Shown here in pieces: positions 7,064 to 13,749 of a DNA stretch of 16,514 nt. Origin of the DNA: an uncultured Clostridia bacterium (GTDB taxonomy: Bacteria > Bacillota > Clostridia > Christensenellales > Borkfalkiaceae); NCBI GenBank assembly GCA_944354085.1, contig CALVPW010000098.1, positions 1-16,514 of the forward strand, in the 5' to 3' direction. The notes under the pieces were generated by a model. The model was not told the origin of the DNA, ran no database searches, and saw only the letters and a program-made list of their open reading frames with translations. The stretch's first letter is position 1; each line of letters opens with the position of its first letter. A program made the position numbers and the translations under genes.

Positions 7064-7312
7064 TCATTTTTTGAAGTCGATGCGCCTGGGGGCGGAGTAT
7101 TCCGTCTTCGGGCGTCTTTTTTTGCGCTCGACCAAAAAATAGACGGGTTCGCGCGGCTCCTTGTCTTCGGGCGGGGGGTCGGGCGGGAGCTTTTTGCCGA
7201 GCGTGCGGTACCCGATGCGCGCCAGTTTTATCCCGTGTACGACGATGATGACGGCGATGAGGACGATCGCTGTATACAGCGCGCCCTGCCCTTGCACGGA
7301 AAGAACGTCCAT
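7064..7312 (-). CDS. small single-span membrane protein of unknown function
   Basis: The product has 82 residues. A short N-terminus (MDVLSVQGQG) leads into one hydrophobic helix (about 11-29, ALYTAIVLIAVIIVVHGIK), then a proline/acid-rich linker (PPDPPPEDKEPREP, about 43-56) and a very basic tail rich in Lys and Arg. The pattern PVYFLVERKK near residue 56 followed by a closing RRIDF suggests a conserved small clostridial family, but I cannot name it. The ATG at 7312 sits six bases after an extended -10 box (TGATACAAT), which supports the gene being real and points to a leaderless mRNA. Its stop codon and that of the DUF4097 gene form a single TGATCA with no gap. Confidence 0.65.
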   Translation of the reverse strand: MDVLSVQGQGALYTAIVLIAVIIVVHGIKLARIGYRTLGKKLPPDPPPEDKEPREPVYFLVERKKRRPKTEYSAPRRIDFKK

Positions 7313-7318
7313 GCCTGC

Positions 7319-7327
7319 ATTGTATCA
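7319..7327 (-). promoter_or_regulatory. extended -10 promoter for the small membrane protein gene
   Basis: On the minus strand TGATACAAT is a TGn-extended -10 element with one mismatch to TATAAT. No convincing -35 lies 16-18 bp upstream, as is usual for extended -10 promoters. The predicted +1 falls on the ATG at 7312. Confidence 0.55.
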
Positions 7328-7387
7328 CACGCGCACCGTCAAAGCGTGACGGATGCTGTAAAAAAGGGGCGTATTTTTGCGAATGCG

Positions 7388-7418
7388 CGCGCCGCGCGGC
7401 GACGAATGCCGCGGCGCG
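7388..7418. other. GC-rich inverted repeat in the 277-bp gap upstream of secA
   Basis: The non-coding stretch 7313-7589 holds a nine-base dyad, CGCGCCGCG (7388-7396) and CGCGGCGCG (7410-7418), with a 13-base loop. Downstream, GAAAATGTCC occurs twice (7428-7437 and 7457-7466, 29 bp apart), and a small CCTGC/GCAGG hairpin lies at 7465-7477. No T tract follows the main dyad in either direction, so it is not an obvious terminator. I see no convincing gene in the stretch. Confidence 0.45.
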
Positions 7419-7506
7419 GGACGCGCGGAAAATGTCCGTTTTTGAGAAGTTTTCGTGAAAATGTCCTGCGGCGCAGGAAAAAAGGGAAAAGCAGGCAAAA
7501 ATCGCT

Positions 7507-7534
7507 TTGAAATTTTGGAAAAATATTGTAAAAT
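7507..7534 (+). promoter_or_regulatory. SigA-type promoter of secA
   Basis: TTGAAA (7507-7512), a 16-bp spacer and TAAAAT (7529-7534). The predicted start near 7541 gives a leader of about 49 bases containing a hairpin and a GGAG ribosome site before the secA ATG. Confidence 0.6.
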
Positions 7535-7554
7535 AGACGGGTTAGAATATTGCA

Positions 7555-7573
7555 GTGCGCGCGTGCCGCGCAC
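7555..7573 (+). other. leader hairpin just upstream of the secA ribosome binding site
   Basis: GTGCGCG (7555-7561) and CGCGCAC (7567-7573) form a perfect seven-pair stem with a CGTGC loop. It ends five bases before the GGAG (7578-7581) of secA, close enough to influence ribosome access. Confidence 0.5.
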
Positions 7574-7589
7574 GAACGGAGCAAAGTGT

Positions 7590-10500
7590 ATGGGATTCAT
7601 TCGCTACCTGATGAACGGCGACAGCCGTAAAAGCCTGAAAAGACTGAATAAAATGGCAGACAGGGTGGAGGCGCTCGCCCCCAAATACGCGCCGATGACG
7701 GACGCCGAACTCAAAGCGCAGACGGGCATCTTAAAAGACCGTCTCGCCCACGGCGAAACGCTCGACGATATTTTGTACGACGCTTTCGCCGTCCTGCGGG
7801 AGGCGAGCGGGCGCGTTCTCGGGATGCGGCACTTCCACGTGCAGATCGTGGGCGGCATCTGCCTCTTTCAGGGGCGCGTCGCCGAAATGAAGACGGGCGA
7901 AGGCAAAACGCTCGTCGCGACCCTTCCCGCCTATCTCGAAGCGCTCTCGGGAAGAGGCGTGCATATCGTCACCGTCAACGACTACCTCGCCCGCCGCGAC
8001 GCGGAATGGATGGGCAAGGTGCATAAGTTCATGGGACTCACCGTCGGCGTCGTCGTGCCCGGCATGAACGACGATCAGAAGCGCGCCGCCTATGCCTGCG
8101 ACATCACCTACGGCACCAACAACGAATTCGGGTTCGATTATCTGCGCGACAATCTGAAAAACGACCTCAAGCTCATGGTCCAGCGCGAGCTCAACTTTGC
8201 CATCGTCGACGAGGTGGACTCCATCCTCATCGACGAGGCGAGAACGCCGCTCATCATCTCGGGCAAGGGCGATCAGTCCTCCGATCTGTACGAGCGGGTG
8301 GATAAGTTCGTCAGGACGCTCTCGGGCGGGTATGACGACGAGCTCAAAGACCTCGAAGATTCCTCCCGCAAAAAGCGCAAGGATTCGGGCGCGCAGAAAG
8401 TCGCCGCCGCCGAGGCGCTCAATTGGGACTACGTGGTCGAGCGCAAGGAAAAGCAGGTGCGCCTCACCGAATTCGGCGCCGAAAAGGCGGAGCGCTATTT
8501 CAACGTCGATAACATTGCCGACGTTTCGCACGCCTCCCTCAACCATCACATCCAGCAGGCGCTCAAAGCGCACACGCTCTTCCATCTCAACGATCAGTAC
8601 ATCATCAACAACGGCGAGATCGTCATCGTTGACGAATTCACGGGGCGCCTCATGATCGGCCGCCGCTATTCGGACGGGCTGCATCAGGCGATCGAAGCCA
8701 AGGAAGGCGTCAAAGTGCGCGAGGAGAACAAGACCTTCGCGACCATCACCTTCCAGAACTATTTCCGTCTTTACCGCAAACTTTCGGGTATGACGGGTAC
8801 GGCGAAGACGGAGGAGGGGGAATTCCGCACCATCTACGCGCTCGACGTCATCGAGATCCCCACCAACCGTCCCGTCCGCCGCGACGACCAGCACGACAGG
8901 ATCTTTGCGACCGTCGAGGGCAAGAAGAAAGCCATCGTGCGCGAGATCGTCGAGCGGCACGAAAAGGGGCAGCCCATCCTCGTGGGTACCGTCTCCGTCG
9001 ATAAGTCGGAGGAGATCTCCCGCCTTCTCATCCGCAACGGCGTCAAACACAACATCCTCAACGCCAAGAACCACGAGCGCGAAGCCGAGATTGTCGCGCA
9101 GGCGGGCAGGCTCGGCGCGGTGACCATCGCCACCAACATGGCGGGGCGCGGTACCGATATCCTGTTGGGCGGCAACGCGGAATACCTTGCCAAAAAGCGC
9201 CTCCGCGAAGAGGGCGTCGAACACGATACCATCGAACTTGCGACCTCGTATGTGGAACTTACCGAGGAGCAGGCGGACGTCAAAGCCGTGCGCGAGCGCT
9301 ACAACGAGCTTTATAACGCCTACAAGGCGCAGACGGACGAAGAAAAGCAAAAGGTCATCGCTGCGGGCGGGCTCTGCATCGTCGGTACCGAGCGGCACGA
9401 ATCCCGCCGTATCGATAACCAGCTCCGCGGGCGTTCGGGCCGTCAGGGCGACGTCGGCGTCTCCATCTTCTTCCTTTCGCTCGAAGACGATCTGATGGTG
9501 CGCTTCGGCGGCGAACGCATGAAGCACATCTACACGATGAGCAAGATGGCGGAGGACGAATGCCTCGAATCCCGTCTTCTGACCCGCCTCATCGAATACG
9601 CGCAAAAGCAGATCGAGGGCAGGAACTTCGGTATCCGCAAGAACGTCCTCCAATACGACGACGTGATGAACCAGCAGCGTATCATCATGTATGCGGAGCG
9701 CATGCGCGTCATCAAGGGCGAGAACGTGCACGAACAGGTGTTAAAGTATATCCCCGGGTATGTGGAAGGGGTCGTCCGCGCCACGGTCAACGCCGACGAC
9801 GCGCCCGAAAAGTGGAGCGAAGACGATCTGAACGAGGCGCTCGAACGCTACCTTCTGCCCGAAGGCACCAACTTCGTCACCCGCGAGAAACTCGAAAAAT
9901 GGGACCTCGACGTGGCGCTTCAAAAGATCTCCAAAAAGACGGCAGAGTGCTACGAGACCAAGATCGCCCGCATCCGCGAGGAGATGCCCGCCGTCGATTT
10001 CGCCCGCATCGAGCGCGACGTGCTGCTCTCCTTCGTCAACAGCAACTGGATCGATCATATCGACGCGATGGATCAGCTCCGCAAGGGCATCGTCCTGCGC
10101 GCGTACGGGCAGACCGATCCCGTCATCGCCTATAAACAGGAAGGCTTTTCGATGTTCGACGAGATGGTCGAACGCATCCAGGAGCGCACCATCCGTTTCC
10201 TGCTCAAATGCTCCATCCGCGCCGAACAGCGCCCCGTGCAGCGCATCTTCCCGTCCCGTCCCGCGCCGCGTCCCGTGCCGCCTGTGCCGCCCGTGCCGCC
10301 GCAGGGAGGACAGGGGAAGGGCGGCGAGGACGCGCCCGCCGTTTCCAAGGCGCCCGAAGAAGCGCAAACGCCCGCACCCGCTCCCGAAGCGCCCTCCAAG
10401 AGCGTCGGCGCCGAAGGCGTGACCTCCGGCGAGGCGCTGCCGAAGGCGGTGGACGTGGATTCGCTGCGCACGAGCGGCGAAAGCAAGTTCGATCCCGCCA

Positions 10501-10592
10501 CCATGAAGAAGGCGAAAAAAGTGGGGCCCAACGATCCCTGCCCCTGCGGCAGCGGGCTCAAATACAAAAAGTGCTGCGGGAAACCGTTCTGA
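7590..10592 (+). CDS. secA: preprotein translocase ATPase SecA
   Basis: SecA drives secretory proteins through SecYEG by ATP hydrolysis. The product has 1000 residues, longer than the usual 800-900. Visible parts are Walker A MKTGEGKT (100-107), VDEVDSILIDEART (206-219), the preprotein-binding region, GMTGTAKTEEGEF, the second nucleotide-binding fold with NMAGRGTDI and GTERHESRRIDNQLRGRSGR, and a helical scaffold with FVNSNWIDHIDAMDQLR. The extra length includes a linker of about 90 residues rich in Pro, Ala and Glu (from about 887, with PVPPVPPVPP), ending in a SEC-C zinc tail with CPCGSGLKYKKCC (982-994). The ATG at 7590 has GGAG at 7578-7581 and gives the canonical N-terminus; an in-frame extension to 7455 would span the promoter and is rejected. 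prfB follows after 57 bp. Confidence 0.97.
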   Translation: MGFIRYLMNGDSRKSLKRLNKMADRVEALAPKYAPMTDAELKAQTGILKDRLAHGETLDDILYDAFAVLREASGRVLGMRHFHVQIVGGICLFQGRVAEMKTGEGKTLVATLPAYLEALSGRGVHIVTVNDYLARRDAEWMGKVHKFMGLTVGVVVPGMNDDQKRAAYACDITYGTNNEFGFDYLRDNLKNDLKLMVQRELNFAIVDEVDSILIDEARTPLIISGKGDQSSDLYERVDKFVRTLSGGYDDELKDLEDSSRKKRKDSGAQKVAAAEALNWDYVVERKEKQVRLTEFGAEKAERYFNVDNIADVSHASLNHHIQQALKAHTLFHLNDQYIINNGEIVIVDEFTGRLMIGRRYSDGLHQAIEAKEGVKVREENKTFATITFQNYFRLYRKLSGMTGTAKTEEGEFRTIYALDVIEIPTNRPVRRDDQHDRIFATVEGKKKAIVREIVERHEKGQPILVGTVSVDKSEEISRLLIRNGVKHNILNAKNHEREAEIVAQAGRLGAVTIATNMAGRGTDILLGGNAEYLAKKRLREEGVEHDTIELATSYVELTEEQADVKAVRERYNELYNAYKAQTDEEKQKVIAAGGLCIVGTERHESRRIDNQLRGRSGRQGDVGVSIFFLSLEDDLMVRFGGERMKHIYTMSKMAEDECLESRLLTRLIEYAQKQIEGRNFGIRKNVLQYDDVMNQQRIIMYAERMRVIKGENVHEQVLKYIPGYVEGVVRATVNADDAPEKWSEDDLNEALERYLLPEGTNFVTREKLEKWDLDVALQKISKKTAECYETKIARIREEMPAVDFARIERDVLLSFVNSNWIDHIDAMDQLRKGIVLRAYGQTDPVIAYKQEGFSMFDEMVERIQERTIRFLLKCSIRAEQRPVQRIFPSRPAPRPVPPVPPVPPQGGQGKGGEDAPAVSKAPEEAQTPAPAPEAPSKSVGAEGVTSGEALPKAVDVDSLRTSGESKFDPATMKKAKKVGPNDPCPCGSGLKYKKCCGKPF

Positions 10593-10610
10593 GCGTTCCC
10601 GCGCCCTGCA

Positions 10611-10619
10611 TGATATCAT
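10611..10619 (+). promoter_or_regulatory. possible weak extended -10 promoter for prfB
   Basis: TGATATCAT fits a TGn-extended -10 (TATCAT) and lies in the secA-prfB gap, itself part of the palindrome ATGATATCAT (10610-10619). The predicted start near 10626 would leave a 24-base leader with the AAGGA ribosome site. No -35 match is seen, so read-through from secA may be the main source of prfB mRNA. Confidence 0.3.
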
Positions 10620-10649
10620 CAGCTCCTCATACGCAACATAAGGAAAGAT

Positions 10650-11747
10650 ATGTTTAAAGCAGACGATTACAGACTCAAGATCAAAGATCTGGAAAACACG
10701 CTCGGCGAAGCGAAATACGCGCTCGATATCGACAACCGTTACGAGCAGCTCAAAAAGCTCAAACAGGAGCAGGAAGATCCCGCCGTATGGCAGGATCTCG
10801 AACGCTCCGCCAAGATCGGGCGGGAGATCTCGTCCATCGAAGGCAAGATCGACGCCTACGAAAAGGGCAGAAAGGCGCTCGACGACGCGGGCGAGATCAT
10901 CGACCTCATCGAGGAGACGGGCGAAGAGGAACTCGTGCCCGAGCTCGATAAGATGATGACCGCCGCCGAAAAGGACATCGAGGACATGCGCATCCGCGCG
11001 CTGCTGCGCGGAAAATACGACGGTTCGAACGCCCTGATGGCGCTGCACGCGGGCGCGGGCGGGACCGAGGCGTGCGACTGGTGCCAGATGCTCTACCGCA
11101 TGTACTGCCGCTATGCCGAAAAGAACGGCTTCAAAGTGACCGAACTCGACCGCCTTCCAGGCGACGCCGCGGGGCTCAAATCGGTGGACTTTAAGGTGGA
11201 AGGCGAAAACGCCTACGGCTATCTCAAAGCGGAGATCGGCGTGCACCGCCTCGTGCGCATCTCGCCCTTCGACGCCAACAAACGCCGCCAGACGTCGTTC
11301 GCATCCGTCGAAGTCATGCCCGAAGTCGACGACGATAACGAGATCGAGATCAAAGACGAAGACATCCGCATCGACGTTTACCGTTCTTCGGGCGCGGGCG
11401 GGCAAAAGGTCAACAAGACGGAGACCGCCATCCGTATCACGCACTTTCCCACGGGCATCGTCGTCACCTGCCAGAACGAGCGCAGCCAGCTCCAGAACAA
11501 GGAAATGGCGTTCAAATATCTGCGCAGCAAGCTCCTCGAAAAGCAGATCGAGCAGCGCATGGCAGAGGAAGCGGCGCTCAAAGGGGAAACGAAAAAGATC
11601 GAATGGGGTTCGCAGATCCGCTCTTACGTGTTCTGTCCCTATACCCTCGTCAAAGATCATCGCACGGGGTACGAGATGGGCGACGTACAGGCGGTGATGG
11701 ACGGGGAGATCCAAGGATTTATCATCGATTACCTTAAAAAATCCTGA
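10650..11747 (+). CDS. prfB: peptide chain release factor 2 (RF2)
   Basis: RF2 recognises UGA and UAA and releases the finished peptide. At 365 residues it has the same length as the Escherichia coli protein. The stop-codon reading tripeptide SPF is at 205-207 and the catalytic GGQ at 250-252, followed by KVNKTETAIRITHFPTG. The typical ALDIDNRYEQL stretch (24-34) corresponds to the place where many bacteria carry the programmed +1 frameshift; here the frame runs through without an internal UGA, so the autoregulatory shift is absent. An AAGGA site at 10640-10644 supports the ATG at 10650. The gene lies 57 bp after secA, the common secA-prfB order of Firmicutes. Confidence 0.97.
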   Translation: MFKADDYRLKIKDLENTLGEAKYALDIDNRYEQLKKLKQEQEDPAVWQDLERSAKIGREISSIEGKIDAYEKGRKALDDAGEIIDLIEETGEEELVPELDKMMTAAEKDIEDMRIRALLRGKYDGSNALMALHAGAGGTEACDWCQMLYRMYCRYAEKNGFKVTELDRLPGDAAGLKSVDFKVEGENAYGYLKAEIGVHRLVRISPFDANKRRQTSFASVEVMPEVDDDNEIEIKDEDIRIDVYRSSGAGGQKVNKTETAIRITHFPTGIVVTCQNERSQLQNKEMAFKYLRSKLLEKQIEQRMAEEAALKGETKKIEWGSQIRSYVFCPYTLVKDHRTGYEMGDVQAVMDGEIQGFIIDYLKKS

Positions 11748-11754
11748 TCCCCGT

Positions 11755-11776
11755 ATGCGGCGCGGCCGCATCTTTT
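11755..11776 (+). terminator. weak hairpin, possible terminator or attenuator after prfB
   Basis: ATGCGGC (11755-11761) and GCCGCAT (11765-11771) form a seven-pair stem with a GCG loop, followed by CTTTTG. The T tract is short, so partial termination between prfB and tsaD is the most that can be claimed. A competing pairing with GCCGCGCGGC just downstream is possible. Confidence 0.4.
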
Positions 11777-11807
11777 GCCGCGCGGCGGTACGATCAGATC
11801 TAAATTT

Positions 11808-12833
11808 ATGAAAAGAATCAACAGCTGCCCGCTGATCTTGGGCATTGAATCCTCCTGTGACGAGACGGCTGCCGCCGTCATCCGCGGGAGGGAACTTTTA
11901 TCGGACGAGATCGCCTCGTCTGCGGCAACGCAGGCGAAGTTCGGCGGCGTCGTTCCCGAGATCGCTTCCCGCGCCCATGCCGAAGCCGTGGACGAGGTCG
12001 TTTCGCGCGCGCTCGAAAACGCGCGCGTGAAGAAGGAGGAGCTCGACGCCGTTGCCGTCACCTACGGCGCGGGGCTTTTGGGCGCGCTTTTGGTGGGGCT
12101 CTCCTTTGCCAAGGCGTTTTCCTACGGGTTGGGGATCCCGCTCATCGGGGTCGATCATATCCGCGGACATCTTGCCGCGGCGTATCTCGAGGACGCCTCG
12201 CTCGAACCGCCTTTTGTGACCTTGCTCGCGAGCGGCGGACATACGGCGGTGCTGTATACGCAAACGTGGGATACCTTCCGCGTCCTGGGCGGCACGCTCG
12301 ACGACGCGGCGGGGGAGGCGTTCGATAAGGTCGCCCGCGTGCTCTCGCTGCCCTATCCTGGCGGGCCGCACGTCGAGGCGCTCGCCCGCACGGGAAAGAA
12401 TGTCGTTCCCATGCCAAAAATGCTCAAAGGACACGGCGGGTACGACTTTTCGTACAGCGGTCTGAAAACGGCAGTCATCAACTACGTGCACACCAAGCAG
12501 CAGAAGGGGGAGCCGTGGGAGCCGAGCGACGTGGCGGCGTCCTTCCAGAGCGCCGCGCTCGACATCCTCGTACAAAAGACGGTGGAAGGCGCGCGGGAGA
12601 CGGGCGTCAAAACGGTCACGGCGGGCGGCGGCGTCGTCGCCAACGGATATCTGCGCGAAAAGCTCACGGACGCCTGTCGGGCGGCGGGGCTGGATCTTGT
12701 GCTCCCCGTCAAAAAACATTGCACCGACAACGCCGCGATGATCGCAGCCGAGGGCTTGGTGCAGTACCGTCTGGGCAACTTTTCGCCGCTTTCGCTGAAT
12801 GCGGAGGCGAGCATCCCGCTCGTGCGCAAATAG
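11808..12833 (+). CDS. tsaD: tRNA N6-adenosine threonylcarbamoyltransferase TsaD
   Basis: TsaD transfers the threonylcarbamoyl group onto A37 of ANN-decoding tRNAs, making t6A together with TsaB and TsaE. The 341-residue product opens with the ASKHA phosphate loop GIESSCDETAAAV (12-24). The metal-binding histidines are H117 and H121 in VDHIRGH; SGGHT (142-146), LDDAAGEAFDKVAR (164-177) and CTDNAAMIA (305-313) are all present. I chose the ATG at 11808 because it gives the standard N-terminus; a TTG at 11775 in the same frame would add residues from the hairpin region. No clear SD lies in the ten bases upstream of 11808, so expression is probably modest. tsaB and tsaE are not in the window. Confidence 0.95.
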   Translation: MKRINSCPLILGIESSCDETAAAVIRGRELLSDEIASSAATQAKFGGVVPEIASRAHAEAVDEVVSRALENARVKKEELDAVAVTYGAGLLGALLVGLSFAKAFSYGLGIPLIGVDHIRGHLAAAYLEDASLEPPFVTLLASGGHTAVLYTQTWDTFRVLGGTLDDAAGEAFDKVARVLSLPYPGGPHVEALARTGKNVVPMPKMLKGHGGYDFSYSGLKTAVINYVHTKQQKGEPWEPSDVAASFQSAALDILVQKTVEGARETGVKTVTAGGGVVANGYLREKLTDACRAAGLDLVLPVKKHCTDNAAMIAAEGLVQYRLGNFSPLSLNAEASIPLVRK

Positions 12834-12835
12834 GC

Positions 12836-12865
12836 GTATACTTTTTTGTCCGTTTTGCCAAAATA
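12836..12865 (+). promoter_or_regulatory. putative forespore (SigG-like) promoter of spoVAC
   Basis: GTATA (12836-12840), an 18-bp spacer and CAAAATA (12859-12865) match the Bacillus SigG pattern GHATR-N18-CATWMTA at 5 of 5 and 6 of 7 positions. The spoVA genes are SigG targets in Bacillus subtilis. The match is by eye and the region is AT-rich, so chance cannot be excluded. Confidence 0.5.
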
Positions 12866-12870
12866 AGGGC

Positions 12871-12960
12871 ATGCGGAAGACGAGAGAGGACATCGGGAAG
12901 ACGCGCGACGAGCGCGAGAGCTGTTTTCCCGACCGCGTGCGGGAGGAGGCTCGTCCATGA
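12871..12960 (+). CDS. possible 29-residue leader peptide overlapping the spoVAC start
   Basis: A short frame runs from ATG 12871 to a TGA at 12958-12960 that overlaps the spoVAC ATG as ATGA. The product is strongly charged, starting MRKTREDIGKTRDERES. The ATG lies five bases after the putative SigG -10 box, so it would be translated from the very 5' end of the mRNA. It has no SD and no recognised homologue. It may be a coupling leader or just untranslated 5' sequence. Confidence 0.3.
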   Translation: MRKTREDIGKTRDERESCFPDRVREEARP

Positions 12961-13406
12961 CGGAACGCGCGCGGCAGTACAAAAACTATCTTGCTTACGT
13001 GAACGGCTTCGCGCCGCCCACACAGCACTTCAAAACATGCGCGCGCGCCTTTATGGTGGGCGGGTTCATCTGCTGTATCGGGCAGTTTTTGCGTGAGATG
13101 CTCGCGCTCGCGGGGCTCACGGGAGATATGCTCGCGGGGACGGTCTCCGTCATCCTCATCTTTTTCGGCGTGCTGCTCACGGGGCTCGGGGTATACGACA
13201 GGATCGGAAAGCACGCGGGCGCGGGGAGCATCGTACCCATCACGGGCTTTGCCAATTCCGTGGCGTCGCCCGCCGTCGAATTCAAAACGGAGGGGGTCGT
13301 GTACGGAACGGCGGCAAAAATGTTCGTCGTCGCAGGGCCCATCCTCGTGTTCGGCGTGAGCGCGGGCGCTGCGGTCGGGCTGTTATATTGGCTGCTCGGC
13401 TTATAA
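12957..13406 (+). CDS. spoVAC: stage V sporulation protein AC
   Basis: SpoVAC is an inner-membrane protein of the forespore; SpoVA proteins form the route for dipicolinic acid entry during sporulation and release at germination, and SpoVAC has been described as mechanosensitive. The 149-residue length matches the family. Hydrophobic spans lie at about 32-50, 59-80 and 120-147. The family signatures FMVGGFICCIGQ (32-43), GVYDRIGKHAGAGS (78-91) and VPITGFANSVASPAVEFK (93-110) are clear; SpoVAE has a related TGFGNS motif but is shorter and lacks this N-terminus. A strong GGAGGAGG site (12942-12949) precedes the ATG. The usual neighbours spoVAD and spoVAE do not follow, and no terminator is seen before the next promoter at 13426. 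Confidence 0.93.
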   Translation: MTERARQYKNYLAYVNGFAPPTQHFKTCARAFMVGGFICCIGQFLREMLALAGLTGDMLAGTVSVILIFFGVLLTGLGVYDRIGKHAGAGSIVPITGFANSVASPAVEFKTEGVVYGTAAKMFVVAGPILVFGVSAGAAVGLLYWLLGL

Positions 13407-13425
13407 GGAATGCGCGGCAAAATCC

Positions 13426-13454
13426 TTGTCAATTTTGCAAAAGCGTGGTATAAT
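13426..13454 (+). promoter_or_regulatory. SigA-type extended -10 promoter of the DUF1858 gene
   Basis: TTGTCA (13426-13431), a 17-bp spacer and TATAAT (13449-13454) with a TG motif at 13446-13447. The predicted start near 13461 leaves a 19-base leader carrying GGAGG at 13469-13473. It gives the downstream gene its own transcript, apart from sporulation control. Confidence 0.85.
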
Positions 13455-13479
13455 CATAAAAAACATGCGGAGGGATCCT

Positions 13480-13677
13480 ATGGCTAAGATCACGGAAGAT
13501 ACGCTCATCGTCGACTGCCTGCAGCTCAACCCGAATGCGGTGGAGATCCTGCAGGGCGCGGGGATGCACTGCTTCGGCTGTGCGATGGCGCACGGCGAAA
13601 CGATCGCAGAGGCGGTCGCGGTGCACGGCGAAGATCTTGAAGAGCTCTTAAAAAAGCTCAACGAAGGTTTGGAATGA
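13480..13677 (+). CDS. DUF1858 / hybrid-cluster-associated redox disulfide protein
   Basis: This small cytoplasmic protein has 65 residues. It shows the full DUF1858 pattern: ITEDTLIVDCLQLNPNAVEIL (4-24) then GAGMHCFGCAMAHGETIAEA (26-45) with the CxxC pair at C31 and C34, and an acidic-basic C-terminal helix. The subfamily (TIGR03980-like) is named for its association with hybrid cluster protein and is widespread in anaerobes; a thiol-disulfide or metal-binding role is presumed, not proven. The ATG at 13480 has GGAGG six bases upstream. It has its own strong promoter and its own terminator, so it is a single-gene transcript. No hybrid cluster protein gene is in the window. Confidence 0.88.
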   Translation: MAKITEDTLIVDCLQLNPNAVEILQGAGMHCFGCAMAHGETIAEAVAVHGEDLEELLKKLNEGLE

Positions 13678-13679
13678 GA

Positions 13680-13712
13680 AAAAACGCGTCTCGCAGGAGG
13701 CGCGTTTTTCCC
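13680..13712 (+). terminator. intrinsic terminator after the DUF1858 gene
   Basis: AAAAACGCGTCTC (13680-13692) pairs with GAGGCGCGTTTTT (13697-13709), a 13-pair stem with one G-T pair and a GCAG loop, ending in a T run. The ribokinase -35 box starts only six bases later. Confidence 0.88.
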
Positions 13713-13714
13713 TC

Positions 13715-13743
13715 TTTACAGGGCGTAAAAAGCGTGCTATAAT
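13715..13743 (+). promoter_or_regulatory. SigA-type extended -10 promoter of the ribokinase gene, placed for a leaderless start
   Basis: TTTACA (13715-13720), a 17-bp spacer and TATAAT (13738-13743) with a TG motif at 13735-13736. The ATG at 13750 coincides with the predicted +1. The SD-like AGAGGT at 13744-13749 would then lie upstream of the transcript. Confidence 0.82.
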
Positions 13744-13749
13744 AGAGGT

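Noticed and set aside
7455..7589. In-frame N-terminal extension of secA, or a secretion-monitoring arrest peptide
   Set aside because: The extension crosses the predicted promoter and the leader hairpin, and M1 at 7590 gives the canonical SecA start. No separate upstream frame with a signal-peptide-like segment was found.
7731..9731. 666-codon minus-strand open frame inside secA
   Set aside because: It is a shadow of the conserved secA frame. The translation has no known motif and no ribosome site of its own.
9741..11771. 676-codon minus-strand open frame across secA and prfB
   Set aside because: It spans two conserved genes and their intergenic gap on the opposite strand. The composition is typical of antisense GC-rich sequence.
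11775..11807. TTG start giving tsaD eleven extra residues
   Set aside because: The added residues come from the GC-rich hairpin region and do not match the family. ATG 11808 gives the standard N-terminus.
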